NCBI GenBank assembly: GCA_020854035.1 | Contig: JADZGE010000010.1 | Location: 1 to 46,902 of the forward strand | Direction of reading: 5' to 3' | Length of the DNA stretch: 46,902 nucleotides | Source: Burkholderiales bacterium | GTDB taxonomy: Bacteria > Pseudomonadota > Gammaproteobacteria > Burkholderiales > SG8-41 | Shown: piece after piece, positions 15,981-24,412 of the stretch | Layout: every line of letters begins with the position of its first letter | Position numbering within the stretch: position 1 is the stretch's first letter | The notes under the pieces: model-generated | The model's database searches: none | Told to the model about the DNA's origin: nothing | Seen by the model: the letters and a program-made list of their open reading frames with translations, nothing else | Made by a program: the position numbers and the translations under genes

Positions 15981-16041
15981 TGAGCGATGCCGCCGGGACG
16001 TTCCGGGTGAATCCCGGATCCCGTATCCTGAATCCGTCCTT
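15939..16041. repeat. Inverted 7-bp repeat arrays at the rdgB-hemW junction
   Basis: Left array 15939-15966 (GATCCGG, GATTCGG, GAATCGG, GATTCGG) and right array 16007-16041 (GTGAATC, CCGGATC, CCGTATC, CTGAATC, CGTCCTT), the inverse of the first. Both are translated: the left as the RdgB tail, the right as the HemW N terminus (residues about 11-21). Confidence 0.7.
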
Positions 16042-17299
16042 TCGGGCGCTCCCGCCCCTCGCGCTGTACATCCACCTGCCTTATTGCGCGCGCAAGTGTC
16101 CCTATTGCGACTTCAACTCCCATGAATCGCGCGGCGTGGTGCCCGAAGCGCGCTACCTCGCGGCCCTCGTCGCCGATCTCGAGCGGGCCCTGCCGCGCGT
16201 CTGGGGGAGGCGGGTGTCGAGCGTGTTTCTGGGCGGCGGCACGCCCAGCCTCTTCTCCGGGCGGGCCATCGACGAGCTTCTCGCGGCCGTGCGCGCGCGG
16301 GTGGCGCTCGATCCGGACGCGGAGATCACGCTGGAAGCGAACCCGGGAACGGCCGAGGCGGAGAAGTTCCACGCGTTTCGCGTCGCGGGCGTGAACCGAC
16401 TCTCGCTCGGCGTGCAAAGTTTCGATTCGGCCCGCCTCGCGGCGATCGGGCGCATCCACGACGGCGATCAGGCGCGCCGCGCGATCGAAATCGCCTGCCG
16501 CGAGTTCGAGAATGTGAACCTCGATCTCATGTACGGGTTGCCGGGGCAGTCGGTCGAGGGCGCGCTCGCCGATATCGAAGCCGCGGTTTCCTGCCGGCCG
16601 CAGCACGTCTCGGCCTATCACCTCACGATAGAGCCCAACACCCGTTTCCATCGCTTTCCGCCGCCGCTGCCGGACGAGGACGCGGCCGCCGCGATGCAGG
16701 ACGCCATCGAGGCCCGCCTCGCGGATGCCGGCTACGAGCACTACGAAGTTTCGGCCTATGCGAAACTTCGCAAGGAGGGAGGAGTAAGGAGTGAGGAGGT
16801 AGTTGCGGACCGCAGTCAGCCATCACCCATCGCCCATCACCCGTCACGCATCACTGGCAGCGCGGTGCGCTGCGCGCACAACATGAACTACTGGACCTTC
16901 GGCGACTACCTCGGCATCGGCGCGGGGGCGCACGGCAAGCTCTCCTTCCCCGGGCGAATCGTGCGTCAGGCGCGGGCGAAGCACCCGGAGGGCTACATGA
17001 GGGCGGTGGAGGAGGGCGGGAGCTTCGTGGACGAGCACGAGGTCGGGCTCGGCGATCTCGGCTTCGAGTTCATGATGAACGCGCTGCGGCTGACCGGGGG
17101 CTTTGCTTCGAGGCTCTACGAGGAACGGGCGGGAATCCCGCTCGCGGCGGTGCTGCGCGAGCTCGACGAGGCCGAACGCCGGGGATTTCTCGTCCGTGAT
17201 CGTGAGCGCATCTCCCCCACGCCCGCCGGGCGCCGCTACCTCAACGATCTCCTGCAGATTTTTCTGCGCGAACCGTCCGGTGCGCGGAATGCCCGCTAG
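15977..17299 (+). CDS. hemW: HemW-like radical SAM heme chaperone
   Basis: A 440-residue radical SAM protein. The cluster motif CARKCPYCDFNSH (CxxxCxxC) follows ALYIHLPY; FLGGGTPSLF and ITLEANPGT bind SAM, and NYWTFGDYLGIGAGAHGKLS is the HemW/CPDH signature. HemW proteins bind heme and deliver it to respiratory enzymes; similarity to coproporphyrinogen dehydrogenase explains older HemN labels. It is longer than usual for two visible reasons. The N terminus (MMSDAAGTFRVNPGSRILNP) includes repeat-encoded residues. About 30 residues are inserted between VSAYAK and HNMNYW (codons at about 16765-16875), also encoded by 7-bp repeats. The start at 15977 overlaps the rdgB stop; a later native start is possible. 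Confidence 0.9.
   Translation: MMSDAAGTFRVNPGSRILNPSFRALPPLALYIHLPYCARKCPYCDFNSHESRGVVPEARYLAALVADLERALPRVWGRRVSSVFLGGGTPSLFSGRAIDELLAAVRARVALDPDAEITLEANPGTAEAEKFHAFRVAGVNRLSLGVQSFDSARLAAIGRIHDGDQARRAIEIACREFENVNLDLMYGLPGQSVEGALADIEAAVSCRPQHVSAYHLTIEPNTRFHRFPPPLPDEDAAAAMQDAIEARLADAGYEHYEVSAYAKLRKEGGVRSEEVVADRSQPSPIAHHPSRITGSAVRCAHNMNYWTFGDYLGIGAGAHGKLSFPGRIVRQARAKHPEGYMRAVEEGGSFVDEHEVGLGDLGFEFMMNALRLTGGFASRLYEERAGIPLAAVLRELDEAERRGFLVRDRERISPTPAGRRYLNDLLQIFLREPSGARNAR
16772..16858 (+). repeat. 7-bp repeat arrays inside hemW
   Basis: Block one, 16772-16799: AAGGAGG, GAGGAGT, AAGGAGT, GAGGAGG. Block two, 16817-16858: CAGCCAT, CACCCAT, CGCCCAT, CACCCGT, CACGCAT, CACTGGC. A palindrome TGCGGACCGCA lies between. 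The insertion keeps the hemW frame open. Confidence 0.75.
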
Positions 17300-17380
17300 A
17301 ATGCGTTGATTCGCAACGAAGCAATGGGGCGCGGAGCAGGCACGCACGCCTCGAACCATCGGTCCTGCAAGGGAGAGAAC

Positions 17381-18346
17381 ATGAAAAGACTGCTGTTGTG
17401 GGCGTTCGCGCTTCCGGCCGCCATCATGGGCGGCCCGGTTCAGGCCCAGGCTTACCCGGCAAAGCCGGTGCGCTTCATCGTGACCTACCCGCCCGGCGGG
17501 AGCTCCGAGATCATGGCGCGGGTGATCGGCCAGCAGCTGACGGACTACTGGGGACAGCCGGTCCTCGTCGAGCCGCGGCCGGGCGCCGACGGCGCGATCG
17601 GCATGGAATACGCGATGAAGCAGCCTGCCGATGGCTACACCTTCCTGCTGGGCAACTTCGGCCCGGTGGTGGCGAAGCCGCTCCTCGCGAAGGTGGCCTA
17701 CGACTGGAAGCGGGATTTCGTGCCGGTGTCGCGCATCACCTACGCGGCCAACATCCTGGTCGTGCCCGACACGATGCCGGTCGGGAACGTGAAGCAGCTG
17801 GTCGCGTTGGCGAAGGCGCGCCCGGGCGAGCTTACCTACGGCACCAGCGGTCCCGGCAGCATGTCGCACTTCTCGGGCGAGATGTTCAAGCGGCTCGCGG
17901 GCGTCAACATGATCGGCGTCAACTACAAGGGCAACGCGCAGGCCATTACCGAGTTGATGGGCGGGCAGATCACCACGATGTTCTCCGACGCGCTGCCCGC
18001 GATACAGGGACTCAAGACCGGCAGGATCCGGGGGCTCGCGGTCACGAGCGAGACGCGGTGGCGTTTCACTCCCGAGCTGCCGACCCTCGCCGAGGAGGGG
18101 ATCAGGGGATTTGCCGCCGTCAACTGGTGGGGAATCCTCTTTCCCGCCGGCGTCGCGCGTCCCATCGTCGACAAGGTGAACGCCGACCTCGTGAAGGCAC
18201 TCGCGACCCAGCAGGTAAGGACGCGCCTTGCCGACCTGGGAGTGGAGGCGATTTCGAGCACGCCCGAGCAGTTCGGCGCGTTCATGGCGTCCGAGACCGC
18301 GCGCTGGGGAAAGCTCATCCAGGAGGCGGGGCTCAAGGTGCAGTGA
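17381..18346 (+). CDS. Bug/TctC-family tripartite tricarboxylate transporter binding protein
   Basis: A 321-residue periplasmic binding protein. The signal peptide (LLLWAFALPAAIMGGPVQAQA) is followed by the family start YPAKPVRFIVTYPPGGSSEIMAR, then VEPRPGADGAIGMEYAMKQPADGYTFLLG, GPGSMSHFSGEMFKRLAGVNMIGVNYKG and FSDALPAIQGLKTGRIRGLAV. These proteins bind small carboxylates and related molecules and occur in great numbers in Betaproteobacteria, mostly as orphans without membrane subunits, as here. GGGAGAG eight bases upstream supports the start at 17381. Ligand unknown. It borders the foreign islet. Confidence 0.92.
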   Translation: MKRLLLWAFALPAAIMGGPVQAQAYPAKPVRFIVTYPPGGSSEIMARVIGQQLTDYWGQPVLVEPRPGADGAIGMEYAMKQPADGYTFLLGNFGPVVAKPLLAKVAYDWKRDFVPVSRITYAANILVVPDTMPVGNVKQLVALAKARPGELTYGTSGPGSMSHFSGEMFKRLAGVNMIGVNYKGNAQAITELMGGQITTMFSDALPAIQGLKTGRIRGLAVTSETRWRFTPELPTLAEEGIRGFAAVNWWGILFPAGVARPIVDKVNADLVKALATQQVRTRLADLGVEAISSTPEQFGAFMASETARWGKLIQEAGLKVQ

Positions 18347-18373
18347 TGCGGCGGGGGTGGGCTCGCGCGCGTC

Positions 18374-18594
18374 CCGCTGGCCGGGTCCTGCCGGAACGGC
18401 CGGCGCCCGATCCGGTTCTCCCGGCGTCCTTGCAGGTTGGATTTGACCATCGCGTTTTCTTGAGGCCGTACCGGTACTGGGAGAACCGGCTCAGTCACCG
18501 GCCGTTCCGCCACCCGGCCGCGGGTGTTGGGGCCATGCGGCTGTTCTTGCAATGGGCCCGCTGGACCGCCCCCACCGCCCGCCCTGTTCTGCTG
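18374..18594 (+). repeat. 221-bp inverted repeat, left copy
   Basis: About 98% identical (four differences seen) to the inverse of 19998-20218. Internally, the segment from about 18379 to 18424 is complementary to about 18480-18520 (for example CCGGAACGGCCGG against CCGGCCGTTCCG), so each copy can fold into a long imperfect hairpin. An open frame crosses the copy but has no credible start or ribosome site. It begins 28 bp after the binding-protein stop codon. Confidence 0.9.
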
Positions 18595-18739
18595 ATGCAC
18601 GTCGGCAGAGAAAACTGGTGCTCGCGCAAAAAGCGCTGATATCGACTCGATGCCGCCGGCCGCGCTGGCTGGCAGGCAATAGACAAGACCTGACCCCGTT
18701 ACCCGCTGTAGCGAGTCGGGTGCAGCGAGGGGTTAGGCG

Positions 18740-19165
18740 TCATCTCGGGGCAGCAGGCACCAGACCATAACGGCCCATGACGGCGAGTAGTACAGCCTTG
18801 TCTGGCGGACCGCCCGCGTTGATGACGGAGGCGACGTCTTCAAAGTATTGTGGCCCGATGTCAGGGGCCAAGGTGATCAGCGCACGAGCCACTGCGCCGA
18901 ACGGATTCGAGAAACCATGAACTGAGCCCTTGGGGGTTCGCATGCTTTGGCCAGGCGCGAGATCCCGTGTATCGGCGCCAACAAAGTAGCGAAGCGTGCC
19001 TTCCAAGACGTAGACGATCTCTTCGTTGTTCGTGTGGCTGTGCGGAGGCGGAACGTTCGAGCCCGGGGGTACGGTCAGCTCGAACATACCCAAGCTCGCA
19101 CTTTGCGCACCGTCGACGAGATATCGGATGCGCAGCTGGCCGACATTGATTTCGGTGGTGCTCAT
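18740..19165 (-). CDS. Cupin-domain protein in the islet
   Basis: A 141-residue single-domain cupin. Motif 1 is PPPHSHTNNEEIVYVLEG (two His and a Glu as metal ligands) and motif 2 PGQSMRTPKGSVHGFSN (third His). I start at 19165, where GGAG lies about 11 bases upstream and the sequence becomes family-like (MSTTEINVGQLRIRYL); an upstream in-frame ATG at 19228 is possible. Base composition is clearly lower in GC than the surrounding genes. After the stop, the minus strand reads GCCTAACCCCTCGCTGCA, resembling the left part of an integron attC site. Function is unknown; small cupins are common cargo of gene cassettes. Confidence 0.75.
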   Translation of the reverse strand: MSTTEINVGQLRIRYLVDGAQSASLGMFELTVPPGSNVPPPHSHTNNEEIVYVLEGTLRYFVGADTRDLAPGQSMRTPKGSVHGFSNPFGAVARALITLAPDIGPQYFEDVASVINAGGPPDKAVLLAVMGRYGLVPAAPR

Positions 19166-19229
19166 TGTGTGCTGCTCCGTGGTTGCGTAGCGACGGTAGA
19201 AGGTGTGACGCTCAACGTTCGCAGCCACC

Positions 19230-19293
19230 GGCGCGCGAGCACCGACGGTTAATGATGCGCCGCGCTGGCCGCGCGTCCGCGTGGGCTGCGGGG
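19230..19293 (-). other. attC-like junction between the two islet genes
   Basis: On the minus strand the upstream gene ends GATGGCTAACCCCGCAGCCC, then a GC-rich self-complementary stretch, then CATCATTAACCG. The words GGCTAAC after one gene and GTTAGCC six bases before its start (19770-19776) resemble the outer boxes of integron recombination sites. A clean right-hand GTTRRRY box is missing here, so the site would be degenerate. Confidence 0.3.
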
Positions 19294-19764
19294 TTAGCCA
19301 TCGCTCGTGGCCCTGTTAACCATTACTTGACGCGTCTGCGCTGCGAGGACCGCGCTGCGAACCGTATCGGGCAGGCTCAAAACGATTACTTCAACGCCCA
19401 AGTCTTTCGATGCCTTCGCAAGCCATGACTTGTTGCGAAGAACATTTGCCGCCGTTTTGTCGGCAAAGCACATTGCCTTTCGCCAAGCGCCACCAAGTGC
19501 ACGCTCAAGAACGCCGAGTTTCAGGACGTCGGAGGCGACCTTCTCAACTTGCGCTGCTTGAAGCTTGCCGATGCGCGAGTAGATTTCGCAAATAAAGCGA
19601 CGCTCGCGGTTGATTCCGTCCACGTTTGCAAAACACCCATCGCCAAGCTCAACACGCTCGCCAGCGACAGGGAAGCCCAATCGTTTCTCAAGTTCCCGCA
19701 GCGATGCCTCCTCTGCATCCCGCTGCGCGTCGGAATCGGACGGATGTGGGATTTTGCGTCCCAT
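19294..19764 (-). CDS. Hypothetical protein, cassette-like gene
   Basis: A 156-residue cytoplasmic protein, not recognised. N-terminal helix SLRELEKRLGF leads to GDGCFANVDGINRERRFICE, IYSRIGKLQAAQVEKVASD and a helical region (GAWRKAMCFADKTAANVL), then VIVLSLPDTVRSAVLAAQ. The spacing of Asp, Glu and Lys in VDGINRERRFICEIYSRIGK loosely recalls a PD-(D/E)xK nuclease core, but this is only a guess. The start lies six bases after GTTAGCC and the stop lies within GGCTAAC, as in integron cassettes. GC content is well below that of the flanking housekeeping genes. Confidence 0.6.
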   Translation of the reverse strand: MGRKIPHPSDSDAQRDAEEASLRELEKRLGFPVAGERVELGDGCFANVDGINRERRFICEIYSRIGKLQAAQVEKVASDVLKLGVLERALGGAWRKAMCFADKTAANVLRNKSWLAKASKDLGVEVIVLSLPDTVRSAVLAAQTRQVMVNRATSDG

Positions 19765-19997
19765 TGCGATGGCTAACGAAAAGTGAACTTTCGAAACGTC
19801 GAATATTATGGCACCGCAGGGAGGTGCCCGCGGTACGTCAATGAGTTGTGGGGAATCAAGCCGGCTATCTGCCGGCGGCAGACCGGAGTATCGAAATAGG
19901 TGACTTGGGGACTGGTCACTGGCCGCTCATGGCCGAACCCTGCCGGACGGCGCCGCCACCGAACGCTTCGGAAGGCGGCCGTTCGCGGAGGGCGTGC

Positions 19998-20218
19998 CAG
20001 CAGAACAGGGCGGGTGGCGGGGGCGGTCCAGCGGGCCCATTGCAAGAACAGCCGCATGGCCCCAACACCCGCGGCCGGGTGGCGGAACGGCCGGTGACTG
20101 AGCCGGTTCCCCCAGTACCGGTACGGCCTCAAGAAAACGCGATGGTCAAATCCAACTTGCAAGGACGCCGGGAGAACCGGATCGGGCGCCGGCCGTTCCG
20201 GCAGGACCCGGCCAGCGG
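19998..20218 (-). repeat. 221-bp inverted repeat, right copy
   Basis: Inverse copy of 18374-18594, ending two bases before the trmB stop codon. The mismatches with the left copy are single transitions, suggesting recent duplication or ongoing exchange between copies. No obvious target-site duplication is visible at the outer ends. Confidence 0.9.
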
Positions 20219-20220
20219 CC

Positions 20221-20907
20221 TCACGCCGCCACTCTCCGGAAAACCAGATCCCACACCCGGTGGCCGAGCCTCAATCCGCGCTGCTCGAATTTCGTGAGCG
20301 GCCGGTAGTCCGGCCGTGCCGCGAACCCGTCGGCGGTATTGGCGAGGAGCGGCTCGGCCGACAGCACCTCCAGGATCCGGTTTGCGTAGTCCTCCCAGTC
20401 CGTCGCCACGTGCAGGTACGCGTCCGGCCGCATGCGTGACGCGAGCAGCGCGACGAAGGGCGGCTGTATGAGCCGCCGCTTGTGGTGGCGCTTCTTCGGC
20501 CACGGATCGGGAAAGAAGATGTGCACGCCCGCGAGCGATGCGGCCGGGACCATGCGTTCGAGCACCTCCACCGCGTCGTGCTGGATCACCCGCACGTTCC
20601 CGAGCCCCAGCGTGGCAATCCGCATGAGAAGGCTGCCGACGCCGGGCGAGTGCACCTCGATGCCGAGGTAGTCCACATCGGGGTGCGCGGCCGCGATCGT
20701 CGCGGTCGTGTCTCCCATGCCGAATCCGATCTCCAGAACCTTGGGCCCGGGTCGCCCGAAAACGCGGTCGAGGTCGAGCGGCTCGGCGGAGACGGCGATG
20801 CCGAATCGCGGCAACTCCCCGGCAAGGGCGCGGGTCTGGGCTCCGGTTATCCTGCCCTGGCGCAGCACGTAGCTGCGAATGGGACGGTGCGGCGGATCGG
20901 ATGGCAT
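20221..20907 (-). CDS. trmB: tRNA (guanine-N7)-methyltransferase
   Basis: A 228-residue SAM-dependent enzyme that methylates G46 of tRNAs. The SAM-binding motif is [16 protein letters not shown], followed by [15 protein letters not shown], and the TrmB signature is [21 protein letters not shown]. The C-terminal [19 protein letters not shown] is typical. I start at 20907 ([19 protein letters not shown]). The islet sits directly after the stop codon and leaves the gene intact. Confidence 0.93.
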   Translation of the reverse strand: MPSDPPHRPIRSYVLRQGRITGAQTRALAGELPRFGIAVSAEPLDLDRVFGRPGPKVLEIGFGMGDTTATIAAAHPDVDYLGIEVHSPGVGSLLMRIATLGLGNVRVIQHDAVEVLERMVPAASLAGVHIFFPDPWPKKRHHKRRLIQPPFVALLASRMRPDAYLHVATDWEDYANRILEVLSAEPLLANTADGFAARPDYRPLTKFEQRGLRLGHRVWDLVFRRVAA

Positions 20908-21130
20908 GCGGGCGGTGACGGGCGGGCGGAAGGGGACGATGCGGGTCAAGCCGGGCGTGCGACCTGCCGTAATCACGGCTTCGAGGCGCCGCGCGTTCCC
21001 ACAGGATACCGCGCGCGGCCCGCCCATGGGCGGCGGCCGTCCGCGGGGCCGCGGGCGGGGCGGCGCCGGGACGTTTGCCAAGGGAGGACAGGGAGTCCGG
21101 CGCGGACGGCGCGCCCGCGGACACCCCCGC

Positions 21131-24100
21131 ATGACGCTAAACTCGGTCAAGTCCGTGGTATCCGGCTTCGCGTCGGCGATGAGCCAGGCGCGGGCGGCGT
21201 TCGTCGTGCTCGCTTTCGGAGCCGGACTCACCGTACTCGGGTGGCAGGGGACGGAACGCTGGGTGACGGGCGCGACCGGGCAGAAGTTCCACACGACGGT
21301 CGACCGGGCGGTGGAGACACTCGACCGCCGCTTCCAGGACAACGTCAATATCCTGCTGGGAATCAGGGGACTCTTCGCGGCCTCCGGGACGATCGAGCGC
21401 GACGAGTTCCAGCGCTACCTCGCGGAACTGGAGATCGGGCGGCGCTTCGCCGGATTGCGGCTCATCAGCTACGCGCAGCGCGTGCCGCGTTCGGGCCGGG
21501 ATGCGTTCGAGCGCGGCGTGCGGGAGGACCGCAGCGTCTCGGCGCTCGGCTACCCGGGGTTCGCCATCCAGCCGCCGGGCCCCCGCGAGGAATACCTCGT
21601 CGTGACCTACCTCGAGCCCATGCTCGGCAATCAGCGCGCGTTCGGCTTCGATCTTCTCTCGGATGGGGATCGGCGCGGCGACCTCGAGACGGTGCGCGAC
21701 GCGGGGCATCCGCGAGCGAGCCCGCCGCTCCGGCTCGCCTCCAACCCGGAGAACAGGGCGGCATTCGCCCTGCGCGTGCCGATCTATCAAGCGGGCATGC
21801 ACATGGCGTCGGTGGCGGACCGGCGCGCGGCGTTCCGGGGCATGGTGGCCGCGGTGATCGACGCCGAAGAGCTCATGCGCAGCGTGCTCGCCGCCCAGCT
21901 CCAGTCCGACTTCGACGTCATCGTGCACGACGCGGGCCCGTCCGGCATGCCCGAGCCGACCGCGGGACCGGCCGCGGCGAGCCTCCTCTTCGACAGCCGG
22001 GAGAAGGGCGCGGCCGAGGGCGCTCCCGCGCGCGAGGTGTTCATCGAGGTGACCGGGCGCCGCTGGCGCGTCGCGTTCCTGCCCAAGCCTCACGCCGCGT
22101 TCCGCGCGGAAAACGCGCTGCCGCCGGTGATGCTCGCGGGCGGGCTCGTCACGAGCCTGCTGCTCTCGTGGCTGGTCGGCGCGCTCGCGGTATCGCGGGC
22201 GCGGGCGCTGAAGCTCGCCGAACAGGCGAGCGCGATGCGCGGCGCGGAGAGCCTGCGCGAGCAGCTCGCGTTCATCCAGCAATTGATCGAAACGGTGCCG
22301 CAGCCGATCTTCTTCAAGTCGGTCAACGGGCGCTACCTCGGGGTCAACCGGTCGTGGGAGCAATTCTTTGGCCTGGCGCGCGAGGAGTTCGTCGGCAAGA
22401 CGGTGTTCGAGCTCTACCCGGAGGACCCGGCGCTCGCGCGCAGGCACCACGAGCGCGACCAGGAGCTCTTCGCCCGGCCCGGCAGCCAGTCCTACGAGGC
22501 GGCGATCGTGGCCGCCGACGGCAAGCAGCACCACACCATCTACAACCAGGCGACTTTCCACCGCGCCGACGGCGCGGTCGCCGGACTGATCGGCACCATC
22601 ACCGACGTGACCGAGCTGAAGGACGCCGAAGCGGCGCTGCGCGAGAGCGAAGCGCGCTTCCGCAGCCTCGCCACCCTGTCCTCGGACTGGTACTGGGAGC
22701 AGGACGCCGCGCACCGCTTCGTCGAGCTGCCGAGCGACCTCGGCCGGGTGGCGGGTCTCGCGCCGAGCACCTTCATCGGCAGGCGCCGCTGGGACATTCC
22801 CGCGGCCAACATGAGCGAAGCCGACTGGACGGCGCACCGCGCGGTGCTCGATGCGCACCGGCCGTTCCACGATCTCGAGCTCTGCCGGCTGGGCGAGGAC
22901 GGCGGCGAGTACTGGGAGCGGGTGAGCGGGGAGCCGATCTTCGCGCGCGACGGGTCGTTCAAGGGCTACCGCGGCGTGGGCAAGGACGTGACCGAGGAGA
23001 AGCGCGTCGAGAGCCGCATCCGCCACATGGCGCAGCACGACGCGCTCACCGATCTGCCGAACCGCCTGCTGCTCTACGACCGCGTGGGGCAGTTGATCGC
23101 CGCCTCCGGACGCCGGCCGCGCGTGTTCGCGCTGCTCTTCATCGATCTCGACCGCTTCAAGAACGTGAACGACTCGCTCGGCCACCAGGTCGGCGACAAG
23201 CTGCTGCAGGCGGTCGCGGCGCGTCTGCTCGCGTGCATCCGCAAGTCCGATACCGTCGCGCGTATCGGCGGCGACGAGTTCGTGATCCTGCTCTCGAGCC
23301 TCGCCGACGGCCAGTACGCCGGGGCGATCGCGCAGAAGGTGCTCGATCTCCTGTCCGCGCCCTTCGGCATCGAGAGTCACGAGCTCCACGTGACCCCGAG
23401 CGTGGGCATCTGCACCTACCCGCAGGACGGCCACGACGTCGAGACGCTGACGCGCAACGCCGACACGGCGATGTACCACGCGAAGGAAATGGGGCGGAAC
23501 AACTTCCAGTTCTACACCCCGGAGATGAACGCCGCCGCGCAGCACCGCCTCGCGCTCGAGAACGACCTCAGGCGCGCGCTGGAGCGCGGCGAGTTCCAGC
23601 TGCACTACCAGCCGCAGATCGACCTCGGCACGGGGGCGCTCGTGGGTTTCGAGACGCTGGTGCGCTGGCGGCACCCGGAACGCGGCATGGTGCCCCCGTC
23701 CGAGTTCATCCCCGTGGCCGAGGAGACCGGGCTCATCAATACCATCGGCGAGTGGGTGCTGCGGGAGTCCTGCTTTCAGGCGGCGCGGTGGGCGCGAGAG
23801 GGCCATCCCCCGCTCCAGGTCGCCGTCAATCTCTCGGCGCACCAGTTCCGCCGCGCGAGCGTGACCGACACGGTCGAGCGCGCCCTCGCGGACGCGGGCC
23901 TGCCCGCCGGGCGTCTCGAGCTCGAGATCACGGAGAGCGCCATCATCGATCAGCCCGAGCAGGCGATCATGACCTTCAAGACCCTCTCCGACATGGGCGT
24001 GCAGCTCTCGATCGACGACTTCGGCACGGGCTATTCGAGCCTCTCCTACCTCAAGCGCTTCCCCATCGACAAGCTGAAGATAGATCAGAGCTTCGTGCGC

Positions 24101-24334
24101 GATCTCAACACCGATCCGGACGACGCGGCGATCGTCACCGCGATCATCGCCATGGCGCACAGCCTCTCGCTGGAGGTGATCGCCGAGGGCGTGGAAACCG
24201 GGGAGCAGCTCACCTTCCTCAAGCTGCTCGGGTGCGAGAAGGCGCAGGGCTACCACCTGGGACGGCCGCAGCCGGCGGCCGAGTTCGAGCGGTTGCTGCG
24301 CGAACGGGCGCGGCCGGTGCGCGCCGCCGCGTGA
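21131..24334 (+). CDS. CHASE-PAS-PAS-GGDEF-EAL membrane sensor of c-di-GMP
   Basis: A 1067-residue protein. TM1 at about residues 15-38 precedes a periplasmic CHASE-type domain (from [19 protein letters not shown]) to about 320, then TM2 ([21 protein letters not shown]). A PAS domain ([20 protein letters not shown]) and a second PAS/PAC ([16 protein letters not shown]) follow. GGDEF comes next, with intact [12 protein letters not shown] and an RKSD inhibitory site five residues before it. The EAL domain has ETL in place of EAL ([14 protein letters not shown]) but keeps [31 protein letters not shown] and EVIAEGVET. Both cyclase and phosphodiesterase activity are possible. Divergent from trmB. 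Ligand unknown. Confidence 0.92.
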   Translation: MTLNSVKSVVSGFASAMSQARAAFVVLAFGAGLTVLGWQGTERWVTGATGQKFHTTVDRAVETLDRRFQDNVNILLGIRGLFAASGTIERDEFQRYLAELEIGRRFAGLRLISYAQRVPRSGRDAFERGVREDRSVSALGYPGFAIQPPGPREEYLVVTYLEPMLGNQRAFGFDLLSDGDRRGDLETVRDAGHPRASPPLRLASNPENRAAFALRVPIYQAGMHMASVADRRAAFRGMVAAVIDAEELMRSVLAAQLQSDFDVIVHDAGPSGMPEPTAGPAAASLLFDSREKGAAEGAPAREVFIEVTGRRWRVAFLPKPHAAFRAENALPPVMLAGGLVTSLLLSWLVGALAVSRARALKLAEQASAMRGAESLREQLAFIQQLIETVPQPIFFKSVNGRYLGVNRSWEQFFGLAREEFVGKTVFELYPEDPALARRHHERDQELFARPGSQSYEAAIVAADGKQHHTIYNQATFHRADGAVAGLIGTITDVTELKDAEAALRESEARFRSLATLSSDWYWEQDAAHRFVELPSDLGRVAGLAPSTFIGRRRWDIPAANMSEADWTAHRAVLDAHRPFHDLELCRLGEDGGEYWERVSGEPIFARDGSFKGYRGVGKDVTEEKRVESRIRHMAQHDALTDLPNRLLLYDRVGQLIAASGRRPRVFALLFIDLDRFKNVNDSLGHQVGDKLLQAVAARLLACIRKSDTVARIGGDEFVILLSSLADGQYAGAIAQKVLDLLSAPFGIESHELHVTPSVGICTYPQDGHDVETLTRNADTAMYHAKEMGRNNFQFYTPEMNAAAQHRLALENDLRRALERGEFQLHYQPQIDLGTGALVGFETLVRWRHPERGMVPPSEFIPVAEETGLINTIGEWVLRESCFQAARWAREGHPPLQVAVNLSAHQFRRASVTDTVERALADAGLPAGRLELEITESAIIDQPEQAIMTFKTLSDMGVQLSIDDFGTGYSSLSYLKRFPIDKLKIDQSFVRDLNTDPDDAAIVTAIIAMAHSLSLEVIAEGVETGEQLTFLKLLGCEKAQGYHLGRPQPAAEFERLLRERARPVRAAA

Positions 24335-24412
24335 CGGCGGCGGCGGGCGGAAGGGGCGGGTGGTCGTTGCCGCCCGGGGCCCGCGGCGCCGCGGACCGCG
24401 GTTACCGGTACG

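Noticed and set aside
19806..20162. Protein gene inside the 221-bp inverted repeat
   Set aside because: A similar frame exists in both copies, but only because the DNA is duplicated; no ribosome site, no domain, and the frames end differently outside the repeats.
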